The notes beneath the pieces were generated by a model that worked only from the letters and a program-made list of their open reading frames with translations, searched no databases and was not told the DNA's origin. 8,872 nt of DNA from JAZRUY01 sp045598845. GTDB taxonomy: Bacteria > Verrucomicrobiota > Lentisphaeria > Victivallales > Victivallaceae. Both the position numbers and the translations under genes were made by a program. The first letter of the stretch is position 1; each line of letters opens with the position of its first letter. Shown in pieces: positions 1-6,354 of this stretch. The stretch is from positions 1 through 8,872 of the forward strand of contig JAZRUY010000010.1 of the NCBI GenBank assembly GCA_045598845.1, given 5' to 3'.

Positions 1-807
1 GACGGCGGCCAGCAGCGCCCGGGTGTAGGGATGCGCCGGATGCGCGGTCAGCTCACGGGACGGAGCGGTTTCAACGATCCGGCCCAGATACATCACCATG
101 ACGCGCGAGGCGATATGCTCGACCACCGCGAGGTCGTGGGCGATGAACAGAAACGCGGCGGAGGACGAGGCGCTGATATCCAGCAGCAGATTGATAATGG
201 AAGCCTGCACGCTCACATCCAGCGCGGAAACCGGCTCGTCGGCCACGATGAACAGCGGATCGGCGGCGAGGGCGCGGGCGATGCCGATGCGCTGCCGCTG
301 GCCGCCGGAGAATTCATGCGGATAACGGTCTAGGGCGGTGCCGTCCATGCCCACCCGGTCCAGCAGTTTTTCCGCCTTCGCCCGGCGCTCCGTCCGGGAA
401 CCGCCGCCGTTGAGGCGCAGCACCTCGTCGAGCGAAGTGAACACGGTCAGACGGGGATTCAGCGAGCCGTAGGGGTCCTGAAAGATCATCTGAAAGCGGC
501 GTCGGCGCAAGCGCAATTCCCGGCCTTTCAGGGTATTAAGATCGGTTCCGTTCAGCAGGATCCGGCCGGAGGAAGGTTTTTCCAGCCGCACCAGCGCCCG
601 CCCCAGGGTGGATTTGCCGCAGCCGGATTCGCCGACCAGGCCGACGATCTCGCCGCGGTTGACGGCGAAACTCACATCATCGACCGCCTTGATTTCGCGG
701 CGGCGGGAAAACCAGGAGCCGCCGCGCAGCGGAAAATAAACTTTCAGGTTTTCCACCTGCACCAAAGGCGCACCGGGCGCCGGGGATAAAGATTCAGAAT
801 TTTCCAT
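1..807 (-). CDS. Oligopeptide/dipeptide ABC transporter ATP-binding protein (OppF/DppF type), 3' end cut by window edge
   Basis: This is the cytoplasmic ATPase that powers peptide (or a related solute) import together with a second ATPase, two permeases and a binding protein, none of which is in the window. The 269 visible residues hold the full nucleotide-binding domain: Walker A GESGCGKST at 59-67, Q-loop Q110 in FQDPYGSLNPR, signature FSGGQRQR at 166-173, Walker B FIVADE ending D190-E191, D-loop SALD at 194-197 and H-loop H224. It ends in HPAHPYTRALLAAV at 256-269, the start of the C-terminal oligo_HPY region typical of the Opp/Dpp family. Family members are usually about 320-330 aa, so roughly 50-60 residues lie beyond the left edge. 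The ATG at 805-807 has GGAG at 814-817, six bases away. A partner OppD-type gene normally sits directly upstream, but here a 413-bp spacer and then a restriction gene do. The family is clear; the substrate (oligopeptide, dipeptide, nickel) is not. Confidence 0.93.
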   Translation of the reverse strand, partial: MENSESLSPAPGAPLVQVENLKVYFPLRGGSWFSRRREIKAVDDVSFAVNRGEIVGLVGESGCGKSTLGRALVRLEKPSSGRILLNGTDLNTLKGRELRLRRRRFQMIFQDPYGSLNPRLTVFTSLDEVLRLNGGGSRTERRAKAEKLLDRVGMDGTALDRYPHEFSGGQRQRIGIARALAADPLFIVADEPVSALDVSVQASIINLLLDISASSSAAFLFIAHDLAVVEHIASRVMVMYLGRIVETAPSRELTAHPAHPYTRALLAAV

Positions 808-898
808 AATTCACTCCGTTTACGGGGAAGTCCGTAATCATACCGTATATGTCAGATAATATATCCTGGTAAATTGTAACACCCGTCCGCCGTCGTCC

Positions 899-921
899 TT
901 TTTCGCGCCTCGTGCGAAAAA
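899..921. repeat. Short inverted repeat, 8-bp arms
   Basis: The arms tttttcgc (899-906) and gcgaaaaa (914-921) are perfect reverse complements around the 7-base loop gcctcgt. The T-run is at the outer 5' end of the stem on both strands, the wrong arrangement for an intrinsic terminator. A protein-binding site upstream of the ABC gene is possible; chance is not excluded. Confidence 0.4.
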
Positions 922-938
922 AGACTATGGCGGGATGA

Positions 939-973
939 CTTTCCGGTCCGAAATTGTTTTCGGAGCCGGAAAG
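939..973. repeat. Strong imperfect hairpin, 15 paired bases with one bulge
   Basis: The left arm runs 939-953 (ctttccggtccgaaa) and the right arm 958-973 (tttcggagccggaaag), around the loop ttgt. All 15 left-arm bases pair; g965 is a one-base bulge. It sits between the end of the restriction-modification operon and the ABC gene. No T-run follows directly on either strand: on the minus strand a T6 comes about 17 bases later, on the plus strand a T6 lies at 1004-1009. It could be an RNA-stabilising or weak terminating stem, or a dispersed palindromic repeat. Confidence 0.6.
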
Positions 974-1096
974 CCACCGGCCGGTCGTGACGCTGAACCT
1001 GTTGTTTTTTACTGAACACAGATCCGCACATCCTTTTGTTTGAGTAAGTAAGAGAGATTTGCCGAGTGCTATTGAACACATACCGGATTCCACGGG

Positions 1097-1174
1097 TTAT
1101 AAGGGCAAATCGGCATTGCTGCCGACCAGGGCGGCGGCGATATTTTGAGACCGGTCGGGTTCAAAGGCTTTCAT
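1097..1174 (-). CDS. Possible 25-aa peptide or truncated gene remnant
   Basis: Reading left from the ATG at 1172-1174 gives MKAFEPDRSQNIAAALVGSN followed by ADLPL and TAA. AAGGAG lies at 1185-1190, ten bases from the ATG, which is slightly long but usable; an in-frame ATG at 1181-1183 is only one base from it and is less likely. The ORF begins 46 bp after the restriction gene stops and runs the same way. I do not recognise the peptide. It has no membrane segment or motif. It reads like the first codons of a longer protein, so it may be the remnant of a gene broken at an island boundary, or just chance. Confidence 0.2.
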   Translation of the reverse strand: MKAFEPDRSQNIAAALVGSNADLPL

Positions 1175-1220
1175 GATCGGCATGCTCCTTGAGTATTTAA
1201 ATTGCTCTCCGTAAAATCGT

Positions 1221-4200
1221 TTACTCCATCGGGCGGATCATCGATTCGATGAAGGCGATCTCCTTCGGGGTAAGTTTGTACTTCGCATACAGTTCGGCAT
1301 CGGTCCACGGCTTGCTGAAATCCTGCACCGGGACAAAATCATATACCTGACTTGTTGCATCTTGAGTATTTTTCTTAAGCAAAATCAAAAAGCGAAAAAA
1401 ACGGGTTTTCATATACGAAATAACATTATCCGCCTGTCTCCGGCCGGAAAAATCATTTCCGACAACAAGATAGGTTTCACTGCAAACACTTTCAGGTTCA
1501 CCGATAAACGGTTTGCCAATTACCATATATGGGAACGACCCTCGTTCTCCGTATGCTTTGGCAATATAAACTTTCCATTTATCGATCAATTGGATTCCTT
1601 TGACAATGATATCGCGGCGGTAATAACCGCAATCCGGATACGCATATATTTTTACAGAATCGGCGCTTGCTTTTTTAGAAACTTTTACATTAGTAGCAAG
1701 TCCGAACGGTTTACGGGCACTGACCAAGTCTGCAAAAGACGCTTCTTTTTTGGCCGACACTTTGCGGATAATCCCGACGGCTTCGTTGAAACGGATAAAT
1801 GATTGCGCTCCCGGCTCCAGCAGATGACGCTCCATCTCATTGTCTTTACCGGAAAAATGGGACACAATTTTACATTTGCCGTCATAATTTTTTTCCCACA
1901 GAAAATAACAAATTCCGCCGGAAATATCAACGCCCGGAAAGCAGACCGTGGAATCAAAATAATCATTCAGCGACTTAATTCTTTTATCATTGAGCATTTC
2001 GGCTCTGAAATCGTCCAGACCTTTGCCGCCGCTGTACCAGCGGGCAGGGATGATCAGAGAAAAGAAACGGGGATTCAGCCGTTTGGCGGCACTGACAAAG
2101 TGATGGTAGAGCGGTTTGGCGCTGGCGCCGTTGCCGCCGTCGCTGATCTGATACGGCGGATTGCCGACCACGGCATCGAACTTCAGAGTTTTCATATTAT
2201 CTAGGTCCTTTCCCCAAAATGACGGCGAAGAAACGTTTTGAACGAATTTATCCGACGAGCGCTGCAGTTCTCCAAGCATATTCCCGTAATAAACCGCATT
2301 GGGCCGGATGCCGGTATTGTAGCCGACCAGAGTGCGGCGGGTGATACTGCGCGCCATTTTGGTCCTGCAGAGGACGAAGACGTTTTCCTCCACCGCCTGG
2401 CGCCAGAACAACTCAATCCATTCGGGATCGTTTTCGGAGCCCGGATAATCGCGGCAGAGTGCGTAGAACAGGCTGCAGGCGGCATAGAGCGGATAGAGGC
2501 CGGTCTTGGAATTAATCTCCAGAATCCGGGGATTTTTCCCGCCGAACACCGCTCCGGTTACTTCATCCCTGTCGATCCAACGGGGTTCCTCCAGCGGTTT
2601 TTCGTACTTGTCATCGTAAAAATTCAGCCCGCCGAGGCAGTCGCACAGATGCATATTGACCACCCGCCACGGAGTGAGCACGGTCTCCTTGTCGGGATTC
2701 TTGAAAGTACCCATCAGCCTGGCGATCTCGGCCGCCCGGGGCAGCGGGGGCAGCAGGTCGGCCTGTTTGGCCAGCGAGCGGATCTGCCGGCCGGCCTCCA
2801 CGAACACATCGAGATCGAAATAGCGCCGCATCTCGCGGAAGCGCGGCTTGGTGACACCGGCGGGCATGAATTCCAGCCAGGATTCATCATCGACCAGTTC
2901 CGGCAGTTTGCCGAGGGTGATATCCTGTTCAAACTGCTGCGGCGCTCCGTAGAGCAGCAGCGGAATGCGCACCGCCACCGCCCGGAGCACGCTCAGGGTG
3001 GTCTTCAGATTGTCGCGCCGCTCCTTTTCCTCCCTGCTAAGCGTTTTTTTCGGTTTCGCCGTTTTTTTCCGGTCCGAAGCGGCGCCGGTCTGTTCCTGAT
3101 CCAATCCCTCGGCATTGAGAATAACATCCACATTGCCGGTGCCGTTTTTGCCGACGATGCCTTTCAGGTCGTTGAAGAGTTTCAGCGCTTTGGGGTCAAG
3201 TTTGCGGAGTTCAGCCAGATTGAACAGCCGGTTGTCCTCGAATCCGTGCTCCACCACCTTGCGGGCCTGAGCGCGTTTGAGCTGGCGCAACAGTTCGCCG
3301 GTGTCATACTCCTTGGCGCCGGAGCCGGTGATAGAGATGACCGGACAGAAATTCAGAAATTCGCCTATGGCCCGGCGCTCTTCCCCGCGGTCACCGGAAT
3401 CCTTGTCTTTGCGGCCGCAAGCCGCCGCCTCCGCCACCATTTTCAGGGTGCGGTCGGGGGCGAAGTCGAAAGCGAAGCAGAGTCGCTTCGCCCGGCCGTC
3501 GGGAGCGTTATAGGGGGTCTGCACCCGGAATATGGTCTGCATGTACTGCATTGCAGAGGTGGAGTAGGAACCGGCGAGCATCATCACCGCCGTCCATTCC
3601 GGCACCGTCACCCCGGTGGTCAGCCGGCCGCAGGTTACGGTAACGGTGTATTCATTATCGCGGACGGCGGTCTTTACCTCCTGCAAAGCATCGCCGCATT
3701 CCCATTCGTTGTCGGAACCGGCAACGTTGACGATCCTGAATTTGCCGAACACCGGATGATTTTCCAGCATGGCGCAAAGCGCTTTCGCCTCTTTTACCCC
3801 CGGCACCACCCAAAGGGAATGGCGGAAAGTTTCGCGCCATTGGGCGGTGCTGTACGGATAGTTGGATTTTTCATCCTCACGGCACATCAGATCGAGGAAT
3901 TTAAGCACATCGCCGGCATACTTGAATTTCCCGACTTCGGACGGGTTCACGATGCGCCCGTCGCGCTGGGGATCGCCGGTCCAGACCCGGAAGAATTCGG
4001 CGAAGTTGAACGCCTTGTCCACGATATCCTGATATTTGGAGCCGAAGCCGAGTTCGCCCAGATCGTAGGTGAAAATCCGCAGTTCCGGCAGGTCCTCATA
4101 GGGATTGACATCGCCGAAGTGCGTGGAATTCCATTCCCGCCTGCGCTTCTGCTCCTGAATGTAATCCCAGCTGAACACGCACTCCGGGTCGTAGTCCTCC

Positions 4201-5231
4201 AGCAGATTGAACGGTGTGCCGGAGAGTTCCAGTCGGCGGCAATTCCCGTGCCGATCCAGCAGCGCCAGCACATTCAGCCCCAGTTCGGTACGGGTGCCTT
4301 CGTGAGCCTCGTCAACGATCACCAGATCCCAGTTGTTGCCGAACACATCCTCATTCTTGGCGAAACTGCCGCCGGCGGCATCCGAGCCGCGCAGATCCTG
4401 CATGGAGGCGAAGTAGATGTATTTGCGTCCGTTGACATAACGGTCCAGAAAATAACTGAAATCGGGAAAATCCTTCCGGGAACCGTAGGCGTATTCGCAT
4501 GGGTCAAGAATGTCGGGAAACGCTTTTTTCCAGCCGTCGTTGACCACCGGGCGGTGGGTCAGAATCAGCACTTTGCCGAGTTTCATCCGCTTGACCAGCG
4601 CCAGGGCGGTGAAAGTTTTGCCGAAGCGCATTTTGCAGTTCCACAGCACCCGCTTTTTACCGGCGCGGAATTTTTCCATGGCGAATTTGACCGCCTCCTC
4701 CTGCTCATCGCGCAGCACGATCTCTTCTTTTTCCGCCACTTCAAGATTGGTCGGAATCATGCCTCTGCTGATAAGGACGGCGTTTTTCGCGGTGCGCCAG
4801 TCGGTGCGGAACCATTCCCTGCCGCCGGTATCCATGTCCTCCTTGTAAATACCCATCGCATTAAGCGCCCGGTGGGCGGCGCCGTCGCGCAGCGCCAGCA
4901 GCCGGGGGCGGCCGGATTCATCCCTGATTTCGCGGACGGCCAGCGAGGTATAGAGCAGATTATAAGTCAGCCCGGCGGTGCGGGTCCACTCGTTGATGCG
5001 TTCTTTCGCCGCCGCATTGAGAGCGGCGCAGTTGTCCGGATACTGATCCGGGGTGGCGGTTCCCTTGAGAGTGGCATCTCCGACCTTCACCAGGCCGGCA
5101 TGGCGGATATCGGGGATTTCACAGATGTAAATCACTTTGTACTCGGTACAGTAGTCCAGCCGGAGTTTAGATTCGTCCCGGACCACCGCCGGCCGGCGAC
5201 TGACCCGAGTGCCTTCAAATACGCTGTTCAT
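1221..5231 (-). CDS. Single-chain restriction-modification enzyme: GIY-YIG-like nuclease, SF2 helicase, N6-adenine methyltransferase, specificity domain
   Basis: Predicted to modify a DNA sequence and to translocate on and cleave unmodified DNA. Of its 1336 residues, 33-54 (VIYIC ... KVGDAT) and a later H120 ... REWF (138-141) resemble a divergent GIY-YIG/T5orf172 nuclease. The helicase has motif I MRFGKT (201-206), Ia LILTHR (222-227), DEAH (307-310), SGTPF (337-341), GRLTTGVTVPEW (535-546) and QYMQTIFRVQ (562-571). The methyltransferase has motif X-like TPWRVVNM (853-860), motif I-like LEINSKTG (904-911) and catalytic NPPY (1024-1027), followed by Eco57I-like sequence and a C-terminal target-recognition region. 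I chose ATG 5229-5231 because GGAG lies seven bases upstream (5239-5242) and similarity-like sequence begins there; a longer frame to 5372 only overlaps the previous gene. It overlaps that gene's end by 17 bp, so translation is probably coupled. DNA encoding about residues 1064-1303 (1321-2040) is about 42% GC by hand count, against 63% at 2701-3060, suggesting an exchanged specificity module. The frame is intact. Confidence 0.88.
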   Translation of the reverse strand: MNSVFEGTRVSRRPAVVRDESKLRLDYCTEYKVIYICEIPDIRHAGLVKVGDATLKGTATPDQYPDNCAALNAAAKERINEWTRTAGLTYNLLYTSLAVREIRDESGRPRLLALRDGAAHRALNAMGIYKEDMDTGGREWFRTDWRTAKNAVLISRGMIPTNLEVAEKEEIVLRDEQEEAVKFAMEKFRAGKKRVLWNCKMRFGKTFTALALVKRMKLGKVLILTHRPVVNDGWKKAFPDILDPCEYAYGSRKDFPDFSYFLDRYVNGRKYIYFASMQDLRGSDAAGGSFAKNEDVFGNNWDLVIVDEAHEGTRTELGLNVLALLDRHGNCRRLELSGTPFNLLEDYDPECVFSWDYIQEQKRRREWNSTHFGDVNPYEDLPELRIFTYDLGELGFGSKYQDIVDKAFNFAEFFRVWTGDPQRDGRIVNPSEVGKFKYAGDVLKFLDLMCREDEKSNYPYSTAQWRETFRHSLWVVPGVKEAKALCAMLENHPVFGKFRIVNVAGSDNEWECGDALQEVKTAVRDNEYTVTVTCGRLTTGVTVPEWTAVMMLAGSYSTSAMQYMQTIFRVQTPYNAPDGRAKRLCFAFDFAPDRTLKMVAEAAACGRKDKDSGDRGEERRAIGEFLNFCPVISITGSGAKEYDTGELLRQLKRAQARKVVEHGFEDNRLFNLAELRKLDPKALKLFNDLKGIVGKNGTGNVDVILNAEGLDQEQTGAASDRKKTAKPKKTLSREEKERRDNLKTTLSVLRAVAVRIPLLLYGAPQQFEQDITLGKLPELVDDESWLEFMPAGVTKPRFREMRRYFDLDVFVEAGRQIRSLAKQADLLPPLPRAAEIARLMGTFKNPDKETVLTPWRVVNMHLCDCLGGLNFYDDKYEKPLEEPRWIDRDEVTGAVFGGKNPRILEINSKTGLYPLYAACSLFYALCRDYPGSENDPEWIELFWRQAVEENVFVLCRTKMARSITRRTLVGYNTGIRPNAVYYGNMLGELQRSSDKFVQNVSSPSFWGKDLDNMKTLKFDAVVGNPPYQISDGGNGASAKPLYHHFVSAAKRLNPRFFSLIIPARWYSGGKGLDDFRAEMLNDKRIKSLNDYFDSTVCFPGVDISGGICYFLWEKNYDGKCKIVSHFSGKDNEMERHLLEPGAQSFIRFNEAVGIIRKVSAKKEASFADLVSARKPFGLATNVKVSKKASADSVKIYAYPDCGYYRRDIIVKGIQLIDKWKVYIAKAYGERGSFPYMVIGKPFIGEPESVCSETYLVVGNDFSGRRQADNVISYMKTRFFRFLILLKKNTQDATSQVYDFVPVQDFSKPWTDAELYAKYKLTPKEIAFIESMIRPME

Positions 5232-6204
5232 CCCGTTTCTCCGATATATGTTTAAATGTGTGAATTCGTCCGCTCGGCCGCCGGTCGGATTCGCGCCAGT
5301 TCTTGATCCGGCACCACTGCGGAGTCCTCCCCAGCAGCGGTTCATCGGCGGTGTCGGCAAAGGGCGGGGCACCGGTAAAAGCGTCCATCTGCCAGATGTT
5401 CCACGATATCACATCGGCGAACCGTTCCGCTTCGGACGGAGCCGGGCGGCGGTGAAAGCGCGCCTGCAAATGGCCGACAAAGGTGAACATCAGATTTTCC
5501 CGCGCCAAAAGCAGACTGTCACCCTGATACTCGTAAGCGTAAACACTCTGAAACGCCCGCAGCATCCAGCGCAGCCATTCCGCTTCGGAACCGGTATTCT
5601 CATTCACCACCCGGATCTTGCGGTCCAGCAGACCGATACGGTTGTCAAGCGGAATCGGCTTGCCTGTTACGGTGTCGTAGGGGCTGACCAGATAAGGCGC
5701 TTCGCCGCAAGCGATCTCCAGGCGCGGGGCATCGACATAATCGCGCCAGGTTTTGCCGGGAGTGTCCGGAAAAACAATTTTAGCGCGGCGGGTGCTCCAG
5801 CCCTGTTTTTTCGCCGTGTTGAAAACATTGCTCCGGCCGAACCAGGCCCGGTCGATCAGATTGTTCTGAGTGTTGCAGATCCAGGAGGGAGTGAACACCT
5901 CGGCCTTGTCGCGGATGCGGACGAGCTGAACTTCGCGGCTTTTGGCAATGCGGGGCTGGATCACCCGGGTGTTGGCGCCGATAATCAGTTCCGGCAGAAT
6001 CGGTTTGTCCGGCAGATAAGCATCCCCCATCCCGGCATAGTTGTCGGTAGCCCAGACGATATTTCCGCCGGTGGTGCGGTCGCGGAGCAGAATATCCAGC
6101 AAACGGGGATTATAGGCATTGATATCGTCTTCGAGAATATCGATGTCCGCAAAAGAACCGCAGGGCGCTTTTTTGCCGGAAATAAATTTATCAGCCGCCG
6201 TCAC
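5215..6204 (-). CDS. Restriction-modification M-type subunit: methyltransferase-like protein without NPPY
   Basis: First gene of the restriction-modification operon, 329 aa, probably the partner of the 1336-aa enzyme. EVFTPSWICN (102-111) resembles motif X of gamma-class DNA methyltransferases; LEIACGEAPYL (162-172) resembles AdoMet-binding motif I (usually an ACGxG or SxGxG type); YEYQGDSLLLARENL (224-238) and WNIWQMDAF (268-276) lie where motifs II and III are expected. I find no catalytic (D/N)PP(Y/F) in it; the catalytic NPPY is in the next protein. It may be an AdoMet-binding or DNA-binding half of a heteromeric methyltransferase, or a degenerate structural copy. From memory, similar proteins are annotated 'restriction endonuclease subunit M'. 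The start is GTG (6202-6204) with AGGA at 6212-6215, seven bases away. The reading frame stays open for a few codons upstream, to a TGA, but offers no ATG or other usual start. Its 3' end overlaps the next gene by 17 bp. Confidence 0.8.
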   Translation of the reverse strand: MTAADKFISGKKAPCGSFADIDILEDDINAYNPRLLDILLRDRTTGGNIVWATDNYAGMGDAYLPDKPILPELIIGANTRVIQPRIAKSREVQLVRIRDKAEVFTPSWICNTQNNLIDRAWFGRSNVFNTAKKQGWSTRRAKIVFPDTPGKTWRDYVDAPRLEIACGEAPYLVSPYDTVTGKPIPLDNRIGLLDRKIRVVNENTGSEAEWLRWMLRAFQSVYAYEYQGDSLLLARENLMFTFVGHLQARFHRRPAPSEAERFADVISWNIWQMDAFTGAPPFADTADEPLLGRTPQWCRIKNWRESDRRPSGRIHTFKHISEKRDEQRI

Positions 6205-6268
6205 TTCATAGTCCTGAATTTTTAATTTGTCCTGACAATATGCTCATCGGATTCCGCATATTTCCATA

Positions 6269-6278
6269 CTCCGCGGAG
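6269..6278. promoter_or_regulatory. Perfect palindrome CTCCGCGGAG, possible operator
   Basis: This 10-bp palindrome sits about 21 bp downstream of the -10 box of the restriction-modification promoter, inside the untranslated leader. Ten bases, ccgcggagag (6271-6280), recur at 8617-8626 in the leader of the terminase genes. Autoregulation is common for restriction-modification operons, so an operator is plausible, but no regulator gene is visible here. Confidence 0.35.
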
Positions 6279-6298
6279 AGAAAAAATCACGCAGGAAT

Positions 6299-6327
6299 AA
6301 TATATAAAACTCCGCATCATTTTGCAA
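6299..6327 (-). promoter_or_regulatory. Candidate sigma70-type promoter for the restriction-modification operon
   Basis: On the minus strand, -35 TTGCAA (6322-6327, 4 of 6 matches) is separated by 17 bp from -10 TATATT (6299-6304, 5 of 6). Transcription would start near 6292, leaving a leader of nearly 90 nt before the GTG at 6204. It lies in the 150-bp gap after the terminase stop, so the restriction-modification genes can be transcribed independently of the phage-type genes. Confidence 0.55.
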
Positions 6328-6354
6328 TCCGTTTTCCCTTCGCGCACACATACC

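Larger units (their letters stand above)
808..1220. other. Intergenic spacer between the restriction gene and the ABC transporter gene
   Basis: These 413 bases hold no convincing gene. On the minus strand there is one 25-codon ORF with a ribosome-binding site, a long hairpin at 939-973, a shorter inverted repeat at 899-921 and an AT-rich stretch around 860-875 that reads TATATTATC. That stretch could be a -10 element for the ABC gene, but I see no good -35 partner. I see no classical terminator (GC stem directly followed by a T-run) for the restriction-modification operon. Confidence 0.6.

Noticed and set aside
899..921. Intrinsic terminator for the restriction-modification operon
   Set aside because: The T-run lies 5' of the stem rather than 3' on both strands, so the inverted repeat does not have terminator geometry.
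1013..1080. Direct repeat tgaacaca at 1013-1020 and 1073-1080
   Set aside because: An 8-base match 60 bp apart is too short to call an attachment site or insertion footprint, and no copy was seen near the right end of the cluster.
794..1093. A 99-codon minus-strand open frame between the restriction and ABC genes
   Set aside because: It has no clear ribosome-binding site, runs through the strong hairpin at 939-973 and into the start of the ABC gene in another frame, and shows no domain.
2238..5255. A plus-strand open frame of about 1005 codons
   Set aside because: It lies entirely antisense to the restriction enzyme gene, whose translation has clear helicase and methylase motifs. Its own translation has no recognisable domain. 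Long antisense frames are common opposite GC-rich genes.
5232..5372. A 47-codon N-terminal extension of the restriction enzyme
   Set aside because: It is low in recognisable sequence, overlaps the end of the M-subunit gene, and the ATG at 5229-5231 has a good GGAG seven bases away.
5209..6225. A plus-strand open frame of about 338 codons
   Set aside because: It is the antisense of the M-subunit gene, which has a GTG start with AGGA seven bases away, methyltransferase-like motifs and an overlap with the next gene.
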